A stretch of 64,000 bases of DNA from Paucibacter sp. Y2R2-4 (GTDB lineage Bacteria; Pseudomonadota; Gammaproteobacteria; Burkholderiales; Burkholderiaceae_C): NCBI RefSeq assembly GCF_025717535.1, contig NZ_JAJIRO010000004.1, positions 186,001 through 250,000 on the forward strand, read 5' to 3'. Below, one piece after another: positions 9,722 through 15,715 of this stretch. The notes under the pieces are model-generated. The model was given only the letters and a program-made list of their open reading frames with translations. It was not told the DNA's origin and did no database searches. Every line of letters starts with the position of its first letter. Position 1 is the first letter of the stretch. The translations under genes and the position numbers were made by a program.

Positions 9722-10773
9722 ACCATTGCTGGCCCAGGCTCTCCCCTTCTGCCTTACCTGCGGTTTCCCATCTCGTGTCTCGTTCCGCCTCTTTCAGTCC
9801 CGACTCTCCACCAGGCACCGCGCTCGCCTCCTCGCGGCGCGAGTGGCTGCGTGAATGGCTGATCGCCCCTTCACTGGCCACAGCAGCACGGGCGACCTCC
9901 TTGGCGGCTTGGGGTGGCCTGCTGGGCGCAGGTGCCGAGGTCCAAGCGGCGGCCAACCCAGGGCCAGGGAAATCAGTCGCGGCGCCCCGCGTGCTGGCCG
10001 CTGGCCCGGCCGATGTGATGGCGGACTACCAACGTTTTTTAGGTCGGCGAGACCCGCTGCAAATCCAAGATTTTGGTGGCTCACATGCCCGCCGCGATGT
10101 GGCCGAAGTGGTCTTGCTGCATCAGGCCTTGAACCTGGGAGGCTGGCAACAAGCGCTCGATTTCCGCGACATGCCCTCGGGCGAACGCCTGCTGCGCGAG
10201 ATTGGCAGCGGCAGTGTGATCTGCAGCGCCACCAGCTACTGGAAGGACGATATCGCCGGCGCCGAGGACCGGGTCAGCCTGAGCCTGCCCTTGGTCGCCA
10301 ATGGCGAATTCGAGGCAGGGCTCTACACCGTGGCGAGCAATCAGCGCGCCCTGGCGGCCAAGACCTTGGCCGATGTGCAGCAGCTGAGCGTGCTGTCCAA
10401 CCGCAACTGGGTGGTGGACTGGCGCACGCTGGACCGCCTGGGCGTCGCCGATCGCCAGCATGTCACCAACTGGGAGTTGATGCCCAAGATGGTGGCCGCC
10501 GGGCGGGCTGACTTCTTGTTGGCGCCCTTTCAAGCCACGGCTGATTTGTCCTTGGAAGTAGCCGGCGTGCGCTTGATTCCGATTCCTGGACTGAAGATCG
10601 GCATGCAAGGCACCCGACATTTTTTGATCTCTGCCAAGCATTCGCAGGGGCCAGAGTTGAAGTCGCGGCTGGACGCCGGCTTGCAGGCATTGAGCCAGCA
10701 CGGCCAAATCCGCCGGGCCTATGTGCAGTCGGGTTTTTTCAACGTCAAAGTGCAGCAATGGCGACGGCTCTGA
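9718..10773 (+). CDS. Periplasmic solute-binding-like protein
   Basis: The 351-residue product (from a TTG at 9718; a GTG at 9775 would give 332) carries SRREWL followed by a moderately hydrophobic segment ending near VQAAA, which resembles a twin-arginine export signal. The mature part looks like a periplasmic binding fold of the transporter substrate-binding type (ALNLGGW, SGERLLREIGSGSVICSA, then WKDDIAGAEDRVSLSLPLVANGEFEAGLYT). Proteins of this type are often orphan sensors rather than ABC components, and no permease is adjacent. The ligand is unknown. The next, truncated gene begins inside its last codons and resembles the first part of the same kind of protein. Confidence 0.6.
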   Translation: MNHCWPRLSPSALPAVSHLVSRSASFSPDSPPGTALASSRREWLREWLIAPSLATAARATSLAAWGGLLGAGAEVQAAANPGPGKSVAAPRVLAAGPADVMADYQRFLGRRDPLQIQDFGGSHARRDVAEVVLLHQALNLGGWQQALDFRDMPSGERLLREIGSGSVICSATSYWKDDIAGAEDRVSLSLPLVANGEFEAGLYTVASNQRALAAKTLADVQQLSVLSNRNWVVDWRTLDRLGVADRQHVTNWELMPKMVAAGRADFLLAPFQATADLSLEVAGVRLIPIPGLKIGMQGTRHFLISAKHSQGPELKSRLDAGLQALSQHGQIRRAYVQSGFFNVKVQQWRRL

Positions 10774-11138
10774 TGGCTTCGCGCAAAAGAGGGCCAGGCC
10801 GGCTGTTTGGAGCCCTGTTCGGATTATTTCTGTTCGCCAATGCCGCGTGCGCCGCGACCATCACCTTCCCTCAACCGGCAGATGGCGATCGCAGGCGCTA
10901 TGCCTTTGAGTTTGATCTGCTGCGCGCCACCTTGGCCGCCAGCCAAGACAGCAGGGCGACGCCCGAGGACTTGCGCTGGTCGGCGCAAACCATGACCCAG
11001 GGGAGCGCCCGCCTGGAGCTCGCGGCCGGCAAGCTCTCGGTGGTGCACAGCGTGGCCTCATCAGAGCTGGACCGTCAATTGACCCCGATCCCCTTCTCAC
11101 TCGACACCGAGGATCGCCTAGCCGAAAGGCGCAGCTGA
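10758..11138 (+). pseudogene. Truncated solute-binding-like protein with signal peptide
   Basis: The 126-residue ORF has a signal peptide (LFGALFGLFLFANAACA) and then the opening of a substrate-binding-type domain: ITFPQP, FEFDLLRATLAA, MTQGSARLELAAGKLSVVHSVASSELDRQLTPIPFSLD. Full-length relatives typically run to 250 residues or more, with the PIPxxLD strand followed by the second lobe. Here the frame ends soon after FSLD, and the following 160 bases show no continuation in any frame. I infer a 3'-truncated gene, although a short functional protein cannot be excluded. It overlaps the end of the upstream gene by 16 bases, suggesting a former tandem pair. Confidence 0.45.
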
Positions 11139-11140
11139 GT

Positions 11141-11200
11141 TCAAAGTTGAGCGCAAATAGTTCCAAACTCAGCGCAAACCGACGGTAAGCGCTTTTACCG
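11141..11200. promoter_or_regulatory. Short tandem repeat and AAGCGCTT-centred palindrome
   Basis: Two diverged copies of a roughly 22-base unit (TTCAAAGTTGAGCGCAAA and TTCCAAACTCAGCGCAAA) lie end to end at 11141-11179. They are followed by the inverted repeat CGGTAA-GCGCTT-TTACCG at 11183-11200. The palindrome has the form of a LacI-family operator, but no such regulator is present. The region sits between the truncated gene and the promoter of the GntR-ABC operon. Confidence 0.3.
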
Positions 11201-11237
11201 CTTCATCCCCCGATTTCTGCAGACTGTCGGCCGGAGA

Positions 11238-11286
11238 TTGGGAGACCCCGGTCGCTTTGTTATGGTGTGCTACATCAGCAACACAC
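11238..11286 (+). promoter_or_regulatory. Promoter and autoregulatory operator of the GntR-ABC operon
   Basis: A -35 box TTGGGA (11238-11243) and a -10 box TATGGT (11261-11266) are separated by 17 bases. Overlapping the -10 box and the expected start site is an imperfect inverted repeat, GTGTGCT-N5-AGCAACAC (11265-11284), placed where a YtrA-type GntR repressor would block its own operon. The GntR start codon is 22 bases further on. Confidence 0.55.
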
Positions 11287-11307
11287 AGGCCACAGGCCCA
11301 GGTTGAT

Positions 11308-11658
11308 ATGCACAACTGGAACGACACCGCACCGATCTATCAGCAACTGGCCGACCGCCTGGCCGTGCAGTTGCTCGATGGATCCCCACCCGAAGGCGAA
11401 GCGCTGCCCTCGGTTCGCAATCTGGCCAGCCAGTACCTGATCAACCCTTTGACGGTGACGCGTGCACTGCAAAGCCTGGTGGACATGGGCCTGGTGGAAA
11501 GCCGCCGCGGCCTGGGCATGTATGTGCTGCAGGGCGCCAAGACTCGCTTGCGCACCAGCGAACGCGAGGCCTTTTTGCAAAAAGAATGGCCGCTGCTGCG
11601 GGAAAAGCTGCGACGCCTCGGACTGAGCGCCAATGACTTGAACTGGGAGACGACATGA
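11308..11658 (+). CDS. GntR-family (YtrA-type) transcriptional regulator
   Basis: The 116-residue protein has an N-terminal winged helix of the GntR type (APIYQQLADRLAVQLLDG, LPSVRNLASQYLINPLTVTRALQSLVDMGLVESRRGLGMYV, residues 8-72) and only a short C-terminal helix. This is the YtrA architecture that lacks a large effector domain. YtrA regulators usually repress an adjacent ABC exporter induced by cell-envelope stress or antibiotics, and that arrangement is seen here: the stop overlaps the start of the ATPase gene. The ATG at 11308 is chosen because it begins the domain and lies just downstream of the operator; upstream in-frame codons lie within the promoter. Confidence 0.85.
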   Translation: MHNWNDTAPIYQQLADRLAVQLLDGSPPEGEALPSVRNLASQYLINPLTVTRALQSLVDMGLVESRRGLGMYVLQGAKTRLRTSEREAFLQKEWPLLREKLRRLGLSANDLNWETT

Positions 11659-12542
11659 GCCATTTGATCGAAGCACGCGATTTCAGCCTGCACTACGGCC
11701 TCACCAAGGCCGGCCGCAAAACCGCCGTGGACAACATCAGCTTCAACATCCCCAAGGGGCGGGTGATCGGCTTGCTGGGTCACAACGGCGCGGGCAAGAC
11801 CTCGCTGATGAAGGCCATGGTCGGCTTGATCGGCGGCACCGGTGAGTTGAAGGTGCTGGGCCTGGATCCACGCCAGCAGCGCAATGAGTTGCTGCAGTCG
11901 CTCAGCTACATCCCTGACGTCGCAGTGCTGCCACGCTGGGCAAGGGTCGATGAGTTGATCACGCTGATGAGCGGCCTGCAGCCGCGCTTCTCAGCCGATC
12001 GCGCCCGCACCCTGCTGCAACGCACCAGCGTCGGCCCGCGCGACAAGGTCAAAAGCCTGTCCAAAGGCATGGTGACGCAGCTGCATTTGGCGCTGATCGC
12101 CGCCATCGACACCAAGCTGATGATCCTGGACGAGCCCACCCTGGGCTTGGACGTAATGTCGCGCAAGAGCTTTTACGAGATGCTGATCGACGAATGGTGC
12201 GATGGCGAGCGCACGGTGGTGATCTCGACTCACCAGGTCGAAGAAATCGAAACCCTGCTCAGCGACGTGATGATGCTGGACGAAGGCCGCCTGGTGCTGA
12301 ACATCAGCTTGGAGGAGATGGACTCGCGCTTCATGGCCCTTTCGCATGACGCTGCAGCCGCCGATGCGGTCGCCGACGCCCATCCGCTCTTGCGCTACCG
12401 CCAGCAGGGCCGGCCGGCCGCGCTCTTTGACGGAGCGCCCCCCGAGCATGTGCAAGAACTGGGGCAGCGTTTCCGCCCCAGCCTGGTGGACCTGTTCATG
12501 GCCCTGACCCGCAAGCCCGAGCTGCAAAGCCGTCAAGCCTGA
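11655..12542 (+). CDS. ABC transporter ATP-binding protein
   Basis: The 295-residue ATPase has Walker A GHNGAGKT (42-49), signature LSKGM (135-139), Walker B LMILDEP (155-161) and the switch His in ISTHQ (193). The LSKGM form of the signature is usual in ABC-2-type exporters partnered with YtrA regulators. The C-terminal 80 residues are an accessory region of unknown role. The gene overlaps the GntR gene by four bases and is followed after 17 bases by the permease gene, forming a three-gene export operon. The exported substrate is unknown; envelope-active peptides are a family-based guess. Confidence 0.9.
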   Translation: MSHLIEARDFSLHYGLTKAGRKTAVDNISFNIPKGRVIGLLGHNGAGKTSLMKAMVGLIGGTGELKVLGLDPRQQRNELLQSLSYIPDVAVLPRWARVDELITLMSGLQPRFSADRARTLLQRTSVGPRDKVKSLSKGMVTQLHLALIAAIDTKLMILDEPTLGLDVMSRKSFYEMLIDEWCDGERTVVISTHQVEEIETLLSDVMMLDEGRLVLNISLEEMDSRFMALSHDAAAADAVADAHPLLRYRQQGRPAALFDGAPPEHVQELGQRFRPSLVDLFMALTRKPELQSRQA

Positions 12543-12559
12543 AGCCAAGGAGATACGAA

Positions 12560-13453
12560 ATGACTTCGACAAGATTCATGACTTTGCTGCAGCGCGAGTG
12601 GATGCAGCACCACAAGGGCTGGCTGATCGTGATGCTGGCAGCCCCCGTCCTGCTCTTGCTGGCCATGCCCTTCGGCAAGGTCGATCTGGACGGCGTCCAG
12701 TTGCCTTCCACCCTGCTGGCCGCAGCCGTGGTCGGCATGACCACCATCGGTGTTTGGGCCATCACTTGGCTGGTGACCTCGTTCCAGCTACCCGGCCTGG
12801 CGCGGAGAGACAACCAAGACCGATCGATTGAGTTTTGGCTCTCGCTGCCTGGCTCCCACACCGAGAGCATTGCCGCCACCTTGCTGATGCACACGGTTTT
12901 TGTCTCGGTGCTCGCCTTGGCCTTGGGCGCTGTGATGGGTGTGCTGATGGCCATGGCTGTCGTCGTCAAGCTTTCCGGCTTTGGGGCCTTGGCCGACGTG
13001 TCCTGGTGGCAGCTGGGCGTGGCCACCTTCTCCGGCCTGCTGCGCGTCAGCCTGGGTGCGGTGTTGTTCTCGCTTTGGTTGGCACCGGTCTACCTGATCA
13101 TGATGGCTGCCGCAGCTTGGCTGAAGCGCGCGGGTGTTCCCGTTGTCATCGCGGTGGTGGTGATTGCCGGCAATGTGCTGCAGAAGATCTACGAAAACCC
13201 GGTTGTGTGGACGCTGCTCGAGCGCCAGTTCGACGGCGCCTCTCGCGCCCTCTTCGACGCCAACCACACGCTGCGTGAGGGCGAGCCGGTCAAGGCTGAA
13301 GTGATGGAAATGTTCAACGGTTTCGCCGGCTGGGCTGCCCAAGACGCCTGGTCTGCGTTGATGACCCTGGCTTCGCCCCATTTCATCGGGGGTTTGGTGG
13401 TGGCAGCCGCCTGCTTCGGCCTGCTGATTCTGCACCGCCGCAGCGCTCACTGA
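12560..13453 (+). CDS. ABC-2-type transporter permease
   Basis: The 297-residue integral membrane protein has about six hydrophobic segments (for example LIVMLAAPVLLLLAM, TTIGVWAITWLVTSF, AATLLMHTVFVSVLALALGAVMG, and the C-terminal FIGGLVVAAACFGLLIL). It starts with the short cytoplasmic stretch TLLQREWMQHHKGW typical of ABC-2 permeases. It is the third gene of the GntR-ATPase-permease operon, starts 17 bases after the ATPase stop behind AAGGAG, and is followed by an intrinsic terminator. Two permease copies or a homodimer would complete the exporter. Confidence 0.85.
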   Translation: MTSTRFMTLLQREWMQHHKGWLIVMLAAPVLLLLAMPFGKVDLDGVQLPSTLLAAAVVGMTTIGVWAITWLVTSFQLPGLARRDNQDRSIEFWLSLPGSHTESIAATLLMHTVFVSVLALALGAVMGVLMAMAVVVKLSGFGALADVSWWQLGVATFSGLLRVSLGAVLFSLWLAPVYLIMMAAAAWLKRAGVPVVIAVVVIAGNVLQKIYENPVVWTLLERQFDGASRALFDANHTLREGEPVKAEVMEMFNGFAGWAAQDAWSALMTLASPHFIGGLVVAAACFGLLILHRRSAH

Positions 13454-13475
13454 GACTCGCGACATAGCTCAACAT

Positions 13476-13501
13476 CAAGCCCGCCGCTGGCGGGCTTGTT
13501 T
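13476..13501 (+). terminator. Intrinsic terminator after the ABC operon
   Basis: A perfect 10-base stem, CAAGCCCGCC (13476-13485) with GGCGGGCTTG (13489-13498) and loop GCT, is followed by a short T-rich tail. It lies between the ABC permease and the convergent LitR-type gene and may serve both strands. Confidence 0.75.
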
Positions 13502-13534
13502 CATGAGAAGAATCAAAACCGGGTCAATATCGAC

Positions 13535-14524
13535 TCAGCGCTTCTTCGCTTGAGCCCGCCAGCGCGCCACGGCAGCCGGCAAGTCGCGGAGGTCGCTCAT
13601 ACAGAACAGGCCCGGCTGCGGCCCGGGCCGGCGCTGTAACAAAGCACTACCGCCAGCCCACAGCTCGATGGCAGGAGGCAGCAGCGCACGTAACTCTGCG
13701 AGCCCACGGCGCACTGCTGTAGCCGACATCAAGCCACTGAAACTCAAGACCAGCACATCGCTGGCATGCGCCGCTGCGGCGCGCGGCAAAGACTCCAGGG
13801 GCGTCTGCACCCCCAGCGACAAGCACTGGCAGCCCTCCACCGCCAGCATCGCCTCCACCATCAACAAGCCCAGACCATGCGGTTCGCCGGGCAAAGTGCT
13901 GAGCAAGACGCGGGGGCGCTCATCGCCATCTTGAGCCGATTGCTGAAGCAGGCTCTGCACCGCCTGACGCAGGCATTGCTGAATGATCTCGGTGTAAATG
14001 TGTTCCTCGAACACCTCCAAGTCCCCGCGCATCCAAGCTTCACCGACGCGAGTGGTCAAAGGAGCCACCACTTGCAAGACGAAGCGACCCAGGCCTTGTC
14101 GCAGCAAGGCTTGGGCCAGCAAACGGCGCAGCTCATCCAGCTGATGCTCGCTCAACATCTGCAGGCAGGAGTCGACGGTCTCGGTCAGTGGCGAATCAGC
14201 GTCAGCCTCCACGCTGACTGAGGCACTGCGAGCCGGCTCTTGCAGCAACTGGCGCAAATCCTCTGCACTGGCAGGCACCACCCGACCGGGCCGATAGCCG
14301 GCATCGATCAGGCGCTTCAACAATCGCAAGCGCTGCACTTGCTCGGCTGGATACACCCGGTCACCCACGGCATCGCGCTGCGGCGTGGGGAAGCCATAAC
14401 GGCGCTCCCAGACGCGCAAGGTGTCCTTGCTCAAGCCAGTGTCGCGCTCGACGGCCGCAATGCCAGCCAAACCGCCAGCGGGCTCCGACTCGGGAGGCGG
14501 TTCAAGGGGTTTCGCGGCAGACAT
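13535..14524 (-). CDS. litR: MerR-type B12-dependent light-responsive regulator (LitR/CarH-like)
   Basis: The 329-residue repressor has an N-terminal MerR DNA-binding domain (GIAAVERDTGLSKDTLRVWERRYGFP, residues 21-46, then GDRVYPAEQVQRLRLLKRLIDAGYRPG). It has a helical bundle and a C-terminal cobalamin-binding Rossmann domain. Both hallmarks of adenosylcobalamin photoreceptors are present: W164-x9-E174-H175 in the helical bundle and E214-P-H216-x2-G in the B12 domain. In this family the B12-bound tetramer represses in the dark, and light breaks the Co-C bond and releases DNA. It is transcribed divergently from the glutathione peroxidase gene, with operator-like repeats in the shared 100-base gap, so autoregulation is likely. 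Light control here is inferred from the motifs. Confidence 0.85.
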   Translation of the reverse strand: MSAAKPLEPPPESEPAGGLAGIAAVERDTGLSKDTLRVWERRYGFPTPQRDAVGDRVYPAEQVQRLRLLKRLIDAGYRPGRVVPASAEDLRQLLQEPARSASVSVEADADSPLTETVDSCLQMLSEHQLDELRRLLAQALLRQGLGRFVLQVVAPLTTRVGEAWMRGDLEVFEEHIYTEIIQQCLRQAVQSLLQQSAQDGDERPRVLLSTLPGEPHGLGLLMVEAMLAVEGCQCLSLGVQTPLESLPRAAAAHASDVLVLSFSGLMSATAVRRGLAELRALLPPAIELWAGGSALLQRRPGPQPGLFCMSDLRDLPAAVARWRAQAKKR

Positions 14525-14543
14525 GCGGGCATTCCATCAGGAG

Positions 14544-14631
14544 TTTGTCCTAGACAAATTTGAGACAAATCTCAAAAACTGGACTAATATAGTTGCATGT
14601 CGACAATTTGACCAGGACAAACAGTGGACAA
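14544..14631. promoter_or_regulatory. Divergent litR/gpx promoter with LitR-type operators
   Basis: TTTGTC-CTA-GACAAA (14544-14558) is a perfect inverted repeat. It is followed by the perfect repeat TTTGAGA-N4-TCTCAAA (14559-14576). GACAAAT occurs at 14553 and 14564, exactly 11 bases apart. GGACAA occurs at 14615 and 14626, again 11 bases apart. Towards gpx, GAGACA (14562-14567) and TAATAT (14585-14590) with a 17-base spacer make a plausible promoter, and the repeats cover its -35 box. Helical-turn spacing of direct repeats over a -35 element is what CarH-type repressors use. The same TTTGTC-N3-GACAAA box recurs at 15340. Confidence 0.6.
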
Positions 14632-15214
14632 GAGCCAATATTTTGCCGCCCCGCTTCGCCGCCATCTGGCCACCGCACTGTTGCTGGCCAGCGCCGCAAC
14701 AGCCGCCCAGGCAGCGCCTGCAGCCTGCCCGGCTGTGTTGCAACGCGAGATGCCGCGGCTGCAAGATGAAAAACCGCAGTCCTTGTGCCAATACGCGGGC
14801 AAGGTGGTGTTGGTGGTCAACACGGCCAGCTTCTGCGGCTTCACCTCGCAGTACAAGGCGCTGGAGACCTTGTCGTCCCGCTATGCCGAGCGTGGCCTGG
14901 TGGTGCTGGGCTTCCCGTCCAATGACTTTGGCAGCCAAGAGCCCGGCAGCAACAAAGAAATCGCCGAGTTCTGCGAGAACACCTTCAATGTGAAGTTCCC
15001 AATGTTCTCGAAATCGGTGGTCAAGCCCGGCAAACCGGACACCAACCCGCTGTTTGCCGACTTGGCCAAAAGCACCGGCTCCAGCCCCAAGTGGAACTTC
15101 CACAAATACCTGATTTCGCGCGACGGCAAACAGGTGGAGAGCTTTGGTTCGATGACCGACCCGCTCAGCCGCAGCATCACCGACGAGGTGGAGCGACTGC
15201 TGGCCAAGCCCTGA
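14624..15214 (+). CDS. Periplasmic glutathione peroxidase family protein
   Basis: The 196-residue protein has a signal peptide (LATALLLASAATAAQA) and then a complete thiol-peroxidase domain of the GPx family: active-site Cys in NTASFCGFTSQY, Gln in FPSNDFGSQEPGSN, and Trp in SPKWNFHKYLI. A Cys-based enzyme of this type usually uses thioredoxin-like or other thiol donors and removes lipid or organic hydroperoxides. A periplasmic form beside a light-sensing regulator and lipid-modifying enzymes suggests protection of membrane lipids from photo-oxidation. The start is the GTG at 14624, preceded by AGGA at 14614-14617. It is probably transcribed from the operator-covered promoter ahead of it. Confidence 0.85.
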   Translation: MDKSQYFAAPLRRHLATALLLASAATAAQAAPAACPAVLQREMPRLQDEKPQSLCQYAGKVVLVVNTASFCGFTSQYKALETLSSRYAERGLVVLGFPSNDFGSQEPGSNKEIAEFCENTFNVKFPMFSKSVVKPGKPDTNPLFADLAKSTGSSPKWNFHKYLISRDGKQVESFGSMTDPLSRSITDEVERLLAKP

Positions 15215-15339
15215 ACACTGCGCCCCTAGCTCTGCGCCAATACGACCATGACTGCAGCAAACTTCACCGCACCGGCTGAGCTGTCGGGCTACCTGACGGC
15301 TGATACCGACGGCATCCCCAAATTAGGGGATCAAACGAA

Positions 15340-15380
15340 TTTGTCATTGACAAACTCCGTGCGTAAAGTTTGTAAACTTT
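15340..15380 (+). promoter_or_regulatory. LitR-box-like operator over a consensus promoter
   Basis: TTTGTC-ATT-GACAAA (15340-15354) has the same half-sites and spacing as the box at 14544. It contains a perfect -35 hexamer TTGACA (15347-15352), followed after 18 bases by TGTAAA (15371-15376) as a -10 candidate. The -10 region lies inside another perfect inverted repeat, AAAGTTT-GT-AAACTTT (15365-15380). The predicted start is near 15383, ahead of the RNA-like element and the lipid operon. Confidence 0.55.
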
Positions 15381-15382
15381 TG

Positions 15383-15576
15383 CAAACGCAAGCTGATCGC
15401 TTTGAAATTTTCGAAAAGTCGATAGCATTGGTTCACTTACAGCCGCAAAGTCTCCCCAGTGTTGGGGCTGAAATCCAGAAGCCGTTTTCCTCCTCCTCCC
15501 TCCCTCCCTCGTTGGCTTCGGGGCACTTTGCGGCTACTTTTATTCCCAAGGCCTCCGCCGCTGGCGGGGGCCTTTT
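15383..15576 (+). ncRNA. Candidate small regulatory RNA with CCUCC-rich loop
   Basis: No credible protein is encoded between gpx and the FAD oxidoreductase, but the transcript would be strongly structured. An 11-base perfect outer stem joins 15441-15451 with 15525-15535 (AGCCGCAAAGT/ACTTTGCGGCT). CCCC at 15454-15457 can pair with either 15464-15467 or 15520-15523. GAAGCC (15478-15483) pairs with GGCTTC (15514-15519) and displays a 30-base loop containing CCUCCUCCUCCC and further CCCUCC units. An intrinsic terminator ends it at 15576. Loops of repeated CCUCC are complementary to Shine-Dalgarno sequences and are the hallmark of alphaproteobacterial CcsR ('cuckoo') stress RNAs. The 5' end is inferred from the promoter position. 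It could instead be a long attenuating leader of the operon. Confidence 0.55.
15548..15576 (+). terminator. Intrinsic terminator between the RNA element and the lipid operon
   Basis: The stem AAGGCC-t-CCGCC (15548-15559) pairs with GGCGG-g-GGCCTT (15563-15574) around loop GCT and is followed by a T tail. It would end the small RNA and leave the operon dependent on read-through or on a second promoter in the next 140 bases. Confidence 0.8.
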
Positions 15577-15715
15577 CAATTCCACCGCCAAACAATTTGG
15601 CGCCGCCCCCCAGACAAAAACAGCTTTGCTGCGCGAAGCGCGCCAAGATACGGCGGCCGGCCATGCCGAAGCGCTCTTGCCCTTGCTTCAACAACTGGCG
15701 CAAGCCCGCCAGCCT

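Noticed and set aside
15383-15576. Cobalamin riboswitch before the lipid operon
   Set aside because: B12 control was suspected from the regulator, but no B12-box-like sequence is present. The fold looks like an anti-Shine-Dalgarno sRNA instead.
15248-15715. 156-residue N-terminal extension of the COG2907 flavoprotein
   Set aside because: The extension contains no Met after its first residue and spans an operator, a structured RNA element and an intrinsic terminator. The family begins at the RRVAVVGSG segment.
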